From DATLFA01 sp039934635 (lineage in GTDB: Bacteria > Actinomycetota > Acidimicrobiia > Acidimicrobiales > WLNW01), in NCBI GenBank assembly GCA_039934635.1, contig JBDTLT010000044.1, positions 1 to 31,014 of the forward strand: a DNA stretch of 31,014 nucleotides, in the 5' to 3' direction. Position numbers and translations under genes: made by a program. Shown one piece after another: positions 7,427 through 15,520 of this stretch; the stretch's first letter is position 1, and every line of letters begins with the position of its first letter. The notes under the pieces are model-generated. The model was not told the origin of the DNA. It ran no database searches and saw only the letters and a list, made by a program, of their open reading frames with translations.

Positions 7427-9994
7427 GTGAACGCGAACGAGTTGCGCCGCGCCTTCGTCGACTTCTTCGTCGGTCGAGAGCATCATCACGAGGCTTCGGC
7501 GAGTCTGATCCCGCACGACCCGACGTTGCTGTTCACCGTGGCGGGCATGGTGCCGTTCAAGCCCTATTTCCTCGGTGACGAGGTCGCGCCGTGGCCGCGC
7601 GCGGTCACGGTACAAAAGTGCGTGCGGGCCGGCGGCAAACACAACGATCTCGACGAGATCGGTCACACGTCGCGTCACCTGACCTTCTTCGAGATGCTGG
7701 GCAACTTCAGCTTCGGCGACTACTTCAAAGAAAAGGCCATTCCCTACGCGTGGGAGTTCGTCACCCAGACGCTCGGCCTCGATCCCGACCGCCTCTGGGT
7801 GACCGTACATCTCACCGACGACGAGGCGGCCGAAATCTGGCGCGATGTGGTGGGTGTCCCCGCGGAGCGCATCCAGCGGCTCGACGAGGACAACTACTGG
7901 CGCATGGCCGACACGGGTCCCTGCGGCCCGTGCTCCGAGATTTTCTGGGACAAAGGCCCGGCATACGGCGCCGACGGCGGCCCGGCATTCGGCGGGGCAG
8001 AGCGTTTCATCGAGATCTGGAATCTCGTGTTCATGCAGTTCGACCAACGCGCCGACGGTACACAGGTTGCTTTGCCGCGGCCGAGCATCGACACCGGCGC
8101 CGGCCTCGAGCGCATCCTGTCGGTATTGCAGGATGTCGATTCGGTGTGGGACACCGAAGAGTTCCAGCAACTGCTCGCGGTGGCATCGCGTCTCGCCGGC
8201 CGGCCCTATGGGTCCGACCCGCGCTCCGACGTATCGATGCGCATCCTCGCGGACCACGCGCGCTCCACCGCGTTCTTGGTGAACGACGGGGTGTTCCCCT
8301 CCAACAACGATCGCGGCTACGTACTGCGGCGCATCATGCGTCGCGCGATCCGTCACGCCTACATCGTCGGCATCGAAGAGTTGGTGTTGCCCGAAATGAT
8401 CGATTCGGTCGTCGACATCATGGGCACGGACTATCCCGAGTTGGCCAAGAACCACGATTTCATCCGTGAAGTCGCGCAACGCGAGGAAGAACGCTTCCGC
8501 CAGACATTGAAGACCGGTTCGGGCATCCTCGATGTCGAGCTCGATCAGCTGGCGAGCGCCGGTGGCACCGTGTTGTCGGGCGACGTCGCATTCCTCCTCC
8601 ACGACACCTACGGGTTCCCGCTCGAGGTCACACAAGAGATCGTCGCTGAACGAAGCCTGACCGTCGACAACGAGGGCTTCTCGCGTGCGATGCAACAGCA
8701 ACGCAAACGGGCGAAGGATGCCCGCAAGGTCGAAGGGGGCACGGTCGATGTCGAGCCCTATCTCGAGGTGCTCGCGACGTTCGGCCCGACCGAGTTCGTC
8801 GGCCGCGATCACAACGAGATCGAGAGCCGCGTGCTGCACGTCGACGACGCTTCGATCGTGCTCGACCGCACGACGTTCTACGCCGAATCCGGCGGGCAGG
8901 TCGGTGACACCGGCACGATCACGGGTCCCTCGGGCAGCGTGCGCGTCATCGACACGCAGTCCATCGCGGGTGCGCTGACCCGCCACATCATCGAGCCCGT
9001 CGACGGCCGCATCGAAGTGGGCCAGACCGTCGTCGCGGCGATCGACGTCGAACGGCGCAACGCTATTCGCCGCCACCACACCGGCACGCACATCTTGCAT
9101 TGGGCGCTACGCAACGTGTTGGGCGAGCACGTGAAGCAGCAGGGCTCCTATGTGAGCCCCGACCGTTTGCGCTTCGACTTCTCGCATTACCAAGGCCTGA
9201 CCGACGCCGAGATACGGGCCATCGAAGACCTTGCCAATCACGAGGTGTTGGACAATGCGCGTGTGCGGCATTACGAGACCACCAAAGAGAGCGCCGAGCA
9301 GCTCGGCGCAATCGCGTTCTTCGGTGACAAATACGGCGACATCGTGCGCGTGCTCGAAGCGGGGGAGCATTCGCTCGAGCTGTGCGGCGGTACGCACGTG
9401 CGCGCACTCGGCGACATCGGTCCGATGAAGATCGTGTCCGAGGGCTCGATCGGCTCCAACATCCGTCGGCTCGAGGCGGTTGCCGGCTTCGGTCCCATCG
9501 ATCGGCTGCGCGACGAAGAAGCGAAGCTGGCGCGCGCCGCCGAGCTCGTCGGCGTCCCGGCGGGCGAACTGGTCCAGGGCATCGAAAAGCGTCTCGCCGA
9601 GAACAAAGAGCTCGCCGCCGAGCTACGCCAACTGCGCCAACAGCTCGCGGCGGCCGGTGCCGGCGACCTCGCGGCGCAAGCCAGCAACGGCATCGTGGTG
9701 GCCCGTCACGACGGCGTCGATCGCGACGTGTTGCGCGATCTCGCGTTCGCGGTGCGCGACCAGCCGGGCATCCGGGCAGTGATCTTGGGCGGCGCGCCCG
9801 ACGGCGGCGGCGCGGCACTCGTCGCGGCGGTGGCAAAGGACTCGGGCCTCCACGCCGGCGAATTGATCGCCGAGGCGGCCAAGCTCATCAAGGGCGGCGG
9901 GGGCAAAGGTGCCGACCTCGCGGTCGCCGGCGGCAAGGATGCGGCGGGCATCGACGCCGCGCTCGCCGCGGCACGGGCCGCGGCAGGGCTGTGA
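7427..9994 (+). CDS. alaS: Alanine--tRNA ligase
   Basis: 855-residue class II synthetase that charges tRNA-Ala. The catalytic core occupies about residues 1-240 and contains HTSRHLTFFEMLGNFSFGDYFK and the motif 3 region TGAGLERILSVLQ. A tRNA-recognition region follows. The editing domain carries the zinc-site HHTGTH motif (about 550-555) and C653/H657 (ELCGGTHV), so misacylated Ser/Gly-tRNA should be hydrolysed. A coiled-coil and the C-terminal DHHA1-type domain end in the Gly-rich GGGGKGADLAVAGG. The length is normal. GTG 7427 is the start because the conserved ELRRAFVDFF opening follows and a TACAAT box sits 8 bases upstream. The stop overlaps ruvX by 4 bases (GTGA), making alaS the head of an alaS-ruvX-mltG-aroE operon. 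Confidence 0.97.
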   Translation: MNANELRRAFVDFFVGREHHHEASASLIPHDPTLLFTVAGMVPFKPYFLGDEVAPWPRAVTVQKCVRAGGKHNDLDEIGHTSRHLTFFEMLGNFSFGDYFKEKAIPYAWEFVTQTLGLDPDRLWVTVHLTDDEAAEIWRDVVGVPAERIQRLDEDNYWRMADTGPCGPCSEIFWDKGPAYGADGGPAFGGAERFIEIWNLVFMQFDQRADGTQVALPRPSIDTGAGLERILSVLQDVDSVWDTEEFQQLLAVASRLAGRPYGSDPRSDVSMRILADHARSTAFLVNDGVFPSNNDRGYVLRRIMRRAIRHAYIVGIEELVLPEMIDSVVDIMGTDYPELAKNHDFIREVAQREEERFRQTLKTGSGILDVELDQLASAGGTVLSGDVAFLLHDTYGFPLEVTQEIVAERSLTVDNEGFSRAMQQQRKRAKDARKVEGGTVDVEPYLEVLATFGPTEFVGRDHNEIESRVLHVDDASIVLDRTTFYAESGGQVGDTGTITGPSGSVRVIDTQSIAGALTRHIIEPVDGRIEVGQTVVAAIDVERRNAIRRHHTGTHILHWALRNVLGEHVKQQGSYVSPDRLRFDFSHYQGLTDAEIRAIEDLANHEVLDNARVRHYETTKESAEQLGAIAFFGDKYGDIVRVLEAGEHSLELCGGTHVRALGDIGPMKIVSEGSIGSNIRRLEAVAGFGPIDRLRDEEAKLARAAELVGVPAGELVQGIEKRLAENKELAAELRQLRQQLAAAGAGDLAAQASNGIVVARHDGVDRDVLRDLAFAVRDQPGIRAVILGGAPDGGGAALVAAVAKDSGLHAGELIAEAAKLIKGGGGKGADLAVAGGKDAAGIDAALAAARAAAGL

Positions 9995-10455
9995 CGGGCC
10001 CGAGCGGCCCTCAGAGCGGGGAGTCAGGCCGAGGCCGGGCCATAGGTCTCGACCTCGGTTCCAAGCGCATCGGCGTGGCCGTCAGCGATTCCGACCGTAC
10101 GGTGGCGACACCCATCGAAGTGCTCACCCGCAGCCGCGACGTGGCCCGCGACCGCCTGCGCATCCGCGCGATCGTCGAGGAATGGGAGGCCACCGCGGTG
10201 GTCGTCGGTCTCCCGCTGTCGCTGTCGGGCCAGGTCGGGCCGGCCGCCAAGGCTGCGCTGGCCGAGGTCGAGGCGCTGCGTGCCACCCTCCCCGTAGGCG
10301 TCGAGACCTACGATGAGCGGCTGAGCACGGTCACCGCCGAACGGAGCCTGATGGAGCAATCGCTACGCGCGCCTGCGCGCCGCCGTGTCGTCGACAAGGT
10401 GGCCGCCGCCGTGATGCTCCAGGCCTGGCTCGATCGGGGTCGAACGACCGCATGA
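9991..10455 (+). CDS. ruvX: Putative pre-16S rRNA nuclease / Holliday-junction resolvase-like YqgF
   Basis: 154 residues of the RNase H-fold YqgF family, implicated in 16S rRNA 5'-end maturation. The three acidic motifs are visible: the Asp of IGLDLGSKRIGVAVSD, the Glu of YDERLSTVTAE, and the Asp of VVDKVAAAVMLQAWL. VVVGLPLSLSGQVG, another family hallmark, lies between. Start GTG 9991 overlaps the alaS stop by 4 bases and puts about 15 unconserved residues before the first motif. The frame stays open far upstream inside alaS, but that part has no family similarity. It ends in an ATGA overlap with mltG. Confidence 0.95.
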   Translation: MTGPSGPQSGESGRGRAIGLDLGSKRIGVAVSDSDRTVATPIEVLTRSRDVARDRLRIRAIVEEWEATAVVVGLPLSLSGQVGPAAKAALAEVEALRATLPVGVETYDERLSTVTAERSLMEQSLRAPARRRVVDKVAAAVMLQAWLDRGRTTA

Positions 10456-11813
10456 GCAACGACGCCGACAATCCCCGCAACCCTCGACCGGCACCGCGCG
10501 CCGACGACGAAGCGGCCCCCGAACCCACGGGCGACTCCACGCGCGAGCCCTCGCGCGATTCCACGCCCCGGTCGAAAGCGACGCGGCAGCGCACGACGCG
10601 CACCGTGGTGGACGAAAACCCCGCGAGCCGCGCACCCCGCACCGCGGCGCGCTCGACGAACGCGACCACGAACGCGACCACGACGACCGCGCCGCGTGTT
10701 GCCGTTGCCGACGCACGCCTCCGCGATGCGGCCATCGATTATGCCGACGACGGATGGGTCGTGCTGCCGCGGCAGAGCTCACGCCGGCGTCGCATTCTCC
10801 TCGGTGTCACGTTCACCGTATTGATCGGCCTCCTCGGGGCCGGCCTCGTCTGGCGATGGGTGCAACACCAGGTCCACCCGCCGGGCGCAGAGGGCGCGCC
10901 GATCGAGTTCACCATCCAGTCGGGAGCGGCGACGAGTGAGATCGCGGCCGACCTCGCCCGCAAGAACATCATCGGCAATCCGACGATCTTCCGCATCTGG
11001 CTCAACCGCAACGGTAGCGGCGACTTCCAAGCCGGCATCTATGACATGCACGAACACATGGACTTCGCCGACGCCGTCGCGGTGCTGCGCGGACCCGCGC
11101 GCCAGGTGACCGAGTTCAGGGTCACGGTGCCGCCCGGCCTCACCGTCGCGCAGATCAAGGGCAAGTTGCTGGCGCAACTCCAACGATTCAACGGCCCCGA
11201 ACTCGACGCGGCACTGGCCAGCCCGGACGTCGCGTTGAAATGGGCACCGCCCACGGCGACCAACCGTGAGGGGATCTTCTTCCCGGATACGTACAACCTC
11301 GACGAACGTACCGCCGGCGACGAGTTGGCCCTCCTCGTGCGCATGCGCAACGAAACCGAAAGGGTTGCCAACGAGCTCAACATCGAAGCTCGCTCGACGG
11401 TATTGGGCGTGTCGCCCTGGCAAGTGATGGTCGTCGCGTCGATCGTCGAGCGCGAAGCGAAGGTGGACGTCGATCGAGCGAAGATCGCCCGCGTCATCTA
11501 CAACCGTCTCTACCTGAACACCGAGCTGCAGATCGACGCCACGGTGCTCTACGCGGTCAACAAAGATCGTGGGTTGACGCTCGCCGATCTCAACGTCGAC
11601 AGCCCGTACAACACGTACAAGGTCAAGGGGCTACCGCCCACACCGATTGCGGCTCCCAGCCGCAAGTCGATCGAAGCCGCGCTGAACCCCGCCGACGGCC
11701 GATGGCTCTGGTACGTGCTCACCGACAAGAGCGGTGCCCACACCTTCGCCGAAACCGAAAAGGCGTTCCTCGCCGCCAAAGACATCTGTGTGCGGGAAAA
11801 GCTGTGCGAATGA
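10452..11813 (+). CDS. mltG: Endolytic murein transglycosylase MltG (YceG-like)
   Basis: 453 residues. The first ~110 are polar and disordered (Thr/Arg/Asp/Pro-rich), followed by one transmembrane helix (about 114-135) after the basic stop SRRRR, so the catalytic domain faces the cell wall. A LysM-like region follows and then the YceG domain, with the ASIVEREAKVD motif (catalytic Glu within E333-R-E335), RVIYNRL, LQIDATVLYA and the terminal SPYNTYKVKGLPPTPIAAPS. The enzyme cleaves nascent glycan strands and limits their length. The long disordered cytoplasmic N-terminus is typical of actinobacterial MltG. The ATG overlaps the ruvX stop, and its own stop overlaps the aroE start (ATGA). Confidence 0.96.
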   Translation: MSNDADNPRNPRPAPRADDEAAPEPTGDSTREPSRDSTPRSKATRQRTTRTVVDENPASRAPRTAARSTNATTNATTTTAPRVAVADARLRDAAIDYADDGWVVLPRQSSRRRRILLGVTFTVLIGLLGAGLVWRWVQHQVHPPGAEGAPIEFTIQSGAATSEIAADLARKNIIGNPTIFRIWLNRNGSGDFQAGIYDMHEHMDFADAVAVLRGPARQVTEFRVTVPPGLTVAQIKGKLLAQLQRFNGPELDAALASPDVALKWAPPTATNREGIFFPDTYNLDERTAGDELALLVRMRNETERVANELNIEARSTVLGVSPWQVMVVASIVEREAKVDVDRAKIARVIYNRLYLNTELQIDATVLYAVNKDRGLTLADLNVDSPYNTYKVKGLPPTPIAAPSRKSIEAALNPADGRWLWYVLTDKSGAHTFAETEKAFLAAKDICVREKLCE

Positions 11814-12679
11814 TCGCGCATCAACCTGTGTCGAGTCGCTCGATCACCGGCCGCACCAATCTCGCGGCGGTGATCGGTTCACCGGTCGAGCACTCGATCT
11901 CTCCTGCCATCCACAACGCTGCGTTCGCCGCGCTCGATCTCGATTGGGTCTACCTCGCGTTCGAAGTTCGTGAGGGGGACGCCAAGGCGGCGCTCGATGC
12001 CGTGCGCGCGCTCGGCATCCGGGGCTTGTCGGTCACGATGCCGCACAAGACCGCCGTCGCTGACGCGGTCGATGAGCTCAGCGATGCCGCGCGAGAACTG
12101 CGCGCCGTCAACTGCGTCGTCAATCGCGACGGCTGGCTGGTCGGCGACAACACCGACGGCCCCGGCTTCGTCGACGCGTTCCGCCATGACTCCGGCGGCG
12201 ATGTGGTCGGCCGGCGGTGCGGAGTCATCGGTGGAGGGGGTGCCGCGCGAGCGGTCGCGCGCGCCCTGGCGGTGGCGGGCGCGTCCGAAGTGATCGTCGT
12301 GAATCGCAGTGCCTCTGCCGCGACGTCGGCTGCGGCGATCGCCGGTTCGCTCGGCCGAGTCGGTACGGCCGATGACCTGTCGGGATGCGACATCGTGATC
12401 AACGCCACACCCGTCGGCATGTCCGGACCACTCGCATCGGCGCGGCCCATCGGCGACGATCGGCTGCGGCCGGGGCAGGTACTCGTCGACCTCGTCTACA
12501 ACCCGCTCGAGACGCCGTGGCTGGCCGCGGCCCGGGCGAAAGGCATCGAGGCCCACAACGGGCTCAGCATGCTCGTGTTCCAGGCGGCGCACGCTTTCGC
12601 CCAGTGGACGGGCGTGGCGGCGCCGGTCGACGCGATGTTCGCCGGAGCGCACCAGCAACTTTCCGGGACGGATCACTGA
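11810..12679 (+). CDS. aroE: Shikimate dehydrogenase (NADP+)
   Basis: 289 residues; reduces 3-dehydroshikimate to shikimate in aromatic amino-acid synthesis. The substrate site is shown by GSPVEHSISPAIHNAAF (23-39, with SxS), K80 in MPHKTAVAD and D116 in GDNTDGPGF. The NADP-binding Rossmann loop is GGGGAARAVARAL (141-153), followed by INATPVGM, VDLVYNPLETPWL and the terminal NGLSMLVFQAAHAF. ATG 11810 is selected because it overlaps the mltG stop as ATGA and leaves a normal-length protein; the frame is open further upstream within mltG. The remaining chorismate-pathway genes here (aroK, aroB, aroQ) begin 2.8 kb downstream. Confidence 0.96.
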   Translation: MIAHQPVSSRSITGRTNLAAVIGSPVEHSISPAIHNAAFAALDLDWVYLAFEVREGDAKAALDAVRALGIRGLSVTMPHKTAVADAVDELSDAARELRAVNCVVNRDGWLVGDNTDGPGFVDAFRHDSGGDVVGRRCGVIGGGGAARAVARALAVAGASEVIVVNRSASAATSAAAIAGSLGRVGTADDLSGCDIVINATPVGMSGPLASARPIGDDRLRPGQVLVDLVYNPLETPWLAAARAKGIEAHNGLSMLVFQAAHAFAQWTGVAAPVDAMFAGAHQQLSGTDH

Positions 12680-12742
12680 ACTTCGCCGGCGAGATGCCGA
12701 CAAAAGATTCAAGTCAGGACCGCTCGCCGGAGGCATAAAACC

Positions 12743-13834
12743 GTGGCCCTTCAAGGAACATTGGACACATTCGCATTGCCTGATGTGCTCCGGCTATTGG
12801 CAACCACCCGCAAGACGGGTCGGCTGCGGGTCAACGGAGACCGTGGCTCGGGCAGCCTTTGGGTCGAGGAAGGTCAGTTGGCCGCCAGCGAACTGATCGT
12901 TCCCGGCGCGACCGACGACAGCTTGATCAACACGCTGTTTCACTTGCTGCGCTTCAAGCGCGGCTCGTTCATCTTCGAGACGGGCGCGATGGCGCCCGCC
13001 GGCGTCGTGTCGAGCGAGATCGAGCCCATGCTCGACGAAGCCGAGACGATGCTCGTCGAATGGCGCTCGATCGAAGCCGTTGTACCGTCGATCGATGCGT
13101 GGCTCACGTTGCGTCCCGAACTCGCCGGTTCGATGGTCAAGATCGACAACGAGCGCTGGCGCATCATCGCCGCCATCGGTGGCGGTCGCAGCGTCGGTGG
13201 CGTGGGCGAGGCCCTTGGTCTCGACGAGTTGCCCGCCCTCCGCGGTGTCAAAGAGATCGTCGAACTCGGGCTCGTCACCGTGGGCACGCGTGTAGCGAGC
13301 GAGGCCGAGACCGATCGCGCGACCAGCGTCATCGAAGATCCGTTGACCGTTCCGGTGGCCGATGCCGTGCCGGCAATCGGTGAGCCCGCCGAATTGCGCT
13401 CGCAGTGGGAAGTCCCGCGCGAGTCGAATGGGCAGACCACCACGCAGCCCGGCTTCCAGGATTGGGACGAGTCGACGACCGAATGGGAAGAGTCGGCACC
13501 GGCGTACAGCTTCCAGCAACACGACATGGCTGGTCCGAGTTCGTCCGAGTTGACGGGTCTCGGCGATGCCGGTCTGAGCGACGAGCCGCGCTACGAAGCC
13601 GAGCCGTATCCCGAGCCGGCGCGCACCCGAGCGTATGAAGCGGACCTCGACGATCCCGCCGAGATCGCCCGCCAACTCGCCAATCTGAGCCCGCGGGCGG
13701 CGAAGGCCGTCGCCGCGGCAGCGAAGGCGCAGACGCCCGAAGAGCGCGAGGCCGCGTTGGCCGCGATCGAAGCAGAGGACGACACTGTCAATCGCGGATT
13801 GCTGCTGAAGTTCCTCGGTTCCGTCGACTCCTGA
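12743..13834 (+). CDS. PATAN/DUF4388 domain protein
   Basis: 363 residues. The N-terminal ~95 residues match the PATAN (DUF4388) pattern: LQGTLDTFALPDVLRLLATTRKTGRLRV, then GSLWVEEGQLAASE and FKRGSFIFE. Around 110-185 is a second, winged-helix-like part (ERWRIIAAIGGGRSVGGVGEALG). The middle (about 190-295) is acidic and disordered. A conserved-looking helical end (PAEIARQLANLSPRAAKAVAAA) closes it. PATAN proteins in bacteria are linked to signalling and to surface motility or pilus systems, which suits its place right before the prepilin peptidase, but the function here is unproven. A clear GGAGG (12729-12733) sits 9 bases before GTG 12743. Confidence 0.8.
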   Translation: MALQGTLDTFALPDVLRLLATTRKTGRLRVNGDRGSGSLWVEEGQLAASELIVPGATDDSLINTLFHLLRFKRGSFIFETGAMAPAGVVSSEIEPMLDEAETMLVEWRSIEAVVPSIDAWLTLRPELAGSMVKIDNERWRIIAAIGGGRSVGGVGEALGLDELPALRGVKEIVELGLVTVGTRVASEAETDRATSVIEDPLTVPVADAVPAIGEPAELRSQWEVPRESNGQTTTQPGFQDWDESTTEWEESAPAYSFQQHDMAGPSSSELTGLGDAGLSDEPRYEAEPYPEPARTRAYEADLDDPAEIARQLANLSPRAAKAVAAAAKAQTPEEREAALAAIEAEDDTVNRGLLLKFLGSVDS

Positions 13835-13854
13835 TCTCCCAGAGTGGGATGTAA

Positions 13855-14694
13855 GTGAACAAGCAACTGTTGGTGGCACTGTCGATTCCGCTCGGGCTCG
13901 TCATCGGCAGCCTGCTCACCATGGTCATCGATCGCGTGCCGGAGCGCTGGCCGGTCTTCCGGCCGGGTCCGCGCTGCCCGCATTGTGAAGCCCCGATCGC
14001 GCCGCGCCATCTCGTGCCGGTGCTGTCGTGGTTCATGTTGCGGGGTCGCTGCGCCTCGTGCAACGAACACATCACCGTTGCGTATCCGATCGTCGAAATC
14101 GTCACCGCGGGCGCCTTCGCGGCGGCGGTGTTGAGCGTCGGCCCCCACTGGCAGGTGTTGGCGTTCTGGTTGTTCTTCTCCGCGTTGATCGCCGTGTCCG
14201 TGGTCGATCTCTTCAACTACATGATTCCCGACCGGATCGTCTTCCCGTCGCTGGGTGCGTCGTTTGCGTTGATCGTCGGGATTTCCTTGTACTACGACAA
14301 CCCGCGAGCCATCTCCGGTGCGCTCGTCGGTTTGCTCGTGTACGCAGTGATGCTCGGGTTGCCCTTCGTCATCCGGCCCAACGCGCTCGGCTTCGGTGAC
14401 GTCAAGCTCGCCTTGCTGATGGGCCTGTTCCTCGGCTGGGGCGACGACTATCTCAACTCGCTGCGGCTGGTGTTGTACTCACTGGTGATCGGCTGCATCG
14501 TCGGTCTGGGGGTCGGCGCCATATTGTTCCTCGCCCGCAAGACGACGGGCCGAGACTTGCTGCTCGACCCACTGGTCGAGGCGGGCGAACTCGCGCCCCA
14601 GAGTGGCCTCTTCGGGACGACGTTCCCCTTCGGGCCGGCACTCGCATTCGGCGCCGCGATCGGCGTGCTCTTCGCCCCGCAACTCCTGGGCTGA
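13855..14694 (+). CDS. Type IV prepilin peptidase / N-methyltransferase (A24 family)
   Basis: 279-residue polytopic membrane protein that removes the leader peptide of type IV-type prepilins and, in two-domain forms like this one, methylates the new N-terminus. The N-terminal cytoplasmic domain has the two zinc-type pairs CPHC (41-44) and CASC (66-69). The two catalytic aspartates are D118 (VVDLFNYMIPDR) and D182 (GFGDVKLALLMG). Six or more hydrophobic helices are visible. It starts 20 bases after the DUF4388 gene with GTG 13855. No pilin, PilB, PilC or PilM gene lies in the window, so its substrates must be encoded elsewhere. A prepilin peptidase also follows aroE in Mycobacterium tuberculosis, as I recall. 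Confidence 0.93.
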   Translation: MNKQLLVALSIPLGLVIGSLLTMVIDRVPERWPVFRPGPRCPHCEAPIAPRHLVPVLSWFMLRGRCASCNEHITVAYPIVEIVTAGAFAAAVLSVGPHWQVLAFWLFFSALIAVSVVDLFNYMIPDRIVFPSLGASFALIVGISLYYDNPRAISGALVGLLVYAVMLGLPFVIRPNALGFGDVKLALLMGLFLGWGDDYLNSLRLVLYSLVIGCIVGLGVGAILFLARKTTGRDLLLDPLVEAGELAPQSGLFGTTFPFGPALAFGAAIGVLFAPQLLG

Positions 14695-14715
14695 CCCGCG
14701 CCTGTGCCAATATCG

Positions 14716-14732
14716 ACCCCTACGAAGGGGGT
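14716..14732 (+). promoter_or_regulatory. Ribosome-binding site inside a small hairpin before the SDR gene
   Basis: The strong Shine-Dalgarno run AAGGGGG (14725-14731) stands 4 bases before ATG 14736. It can pair with ACCCC (14716-14720) to form a 5-6 bp stem with a short loop (ACGAA). This could damp translation. CAATAT (14708-14713) is a possible -10 box. Confidence 0.35.
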
Positions 14733-14735
14733 TTC

Positions 14736-15491
14736 ATGGGACGGCTCGACGGCAAGATCGCACTCATCACTGGCGCTGCGCGCGGCCAAGGCGAGTGTGA
14801 AGCGCGGATGTTCGCGGCAGAGGGCGCCAAGGTCTTGCTGACCGACGTCTTGGACGAGGGTGCAGCAGTAGCCGCATCGATCGGGGCGGCCGCGGCCTAC
14901 ACGCCCCTCGACGTCACGTCGGCGGCGGCGTGGCAGAGCGCCGTCGCGTTGTGTTGCGAGCGGTTCGGTACGCCCAACGTCCTCGTCAACAACGCCGGCA
15001 TCATGTTGCCCGGGACCCTGCTCGAGTGCGACGAGGCGACTTTCCGCAAGACCCTCGACATCAACCTGACCGGCGCGTTCCTCGGCATCCAAACGGTGGC
15101 GCGGGCCATGATCGACGGGGGCGGAGGCGGCTCGATCGTCAACATCTCCTCGGTCGCGGCGCTCGTGGCCCGGCCCGGCTACACGGCCTACGGCACGAGC
15201 AAATGGGCCTTACGCGGTCTCACCAAGTACGCCGCGATGGAGCTCGGTCACCATGGGATCCGGGTCAACTCCATCCATCCCGGTGCCGTTGCGACGCCGA
15301 TGACGCTGCCCGATCTGTCGCCCGCGGCGGTGAGCGAGCGCAACTCGGTGTTGGCCCATCTGCCGATCCCGCGCTGGGCGCAACCCGAGGAGATCGCGAA
15401 CCTCGCGCTGTTCCTCGCGTCCGACGAATCCTCGTTTTCGACCGGTAGCGAATTCGTCGCCGACGGTGGCCGTAGCGCCGGCTCGGCTTGA
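14736..15491 (+). CDS. Short-chain dehydrogenase/reductase (hydroxysteroid dehydrogenase/FabG3-like)
   Basis: 251 residues of the classical SDR family. The cofactor loop TGAARGQG (12-19) with an acidic residue after beta-2 (TDVLDEG) points to NAD(H). NNAG lies at 85-88, and the catalytic triad is S139, Y152 and K156 (YGTSK). The C-terminus has the usual NSIHPGAVATPMT and SDESSFSTGSEFVADGG. By eye it most resembles mycobacterial FabG3/Rv2002, a 3-alpha(20-beta)-hydroxysteroid dehydrogenase-like enzyme, but the substrate is not established. It sits between the prepilin peptidase and aroK, the position where aroC is found in other Actinobacteria, and has no evident part in the shikimate pathway. 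Confidence 0.92.
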   Translation: MGRLDGKIALITGAARGQGECEARMFAAEGAKVLLTDVLDEGAAVAASIGAAAAYTPLDVTSAAAWQSAVALCCERFGTPNVLVNNAGIMLPGTLLECDEATFRKTLDINLTGAFLGIQTVARAMIDGGGGGSIVNISSVAALVARPGYTAYGTSKWALRGLTKYAAMELGHHGIRVNSIHPGAVATPMTLPDLSPAAVSERNSVLAHLPIPRWAQPEEIANLALFLASDESSFSTGSEFVADGGRSAGSA

Positions 15492-15508
15492 GCAGGCGAT
15501 GACATCGG

Positions 15509-15514
15509 TAGCCT
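15509..15514 (+). promoter_or_regulatory. Putative -10 element of a leaderless aroK operon transcript
   Basis: TAGCCT lies 6 bases before GTG 15521, the same box and spacing as at 7058. TTGAGC (15488-15493), 15 bases upstream, overlaps the SDR stop codon and could be a -35 element, though the spacing is short. Confidence 0.5.
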
Positions 15515-15520
15515 GACCCC

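Noticed and set aside
7412..9100. Minus-strand open frame of 562 codons opposite alaS
   Set aside because: It lies exactly antisense to a fully conserved alaS and is low in recognisable motifs. Long antisense frames are expected in GC-rich genes.
13837..13849. TCCCA-GAG-TGGGA hairpin as a terminator after the DUF4388 gene
   Set aside because: The stem is only five pairs with a three-base loop and no T-run, and it probably just overlaps the ribosome site of the peptidase gene.
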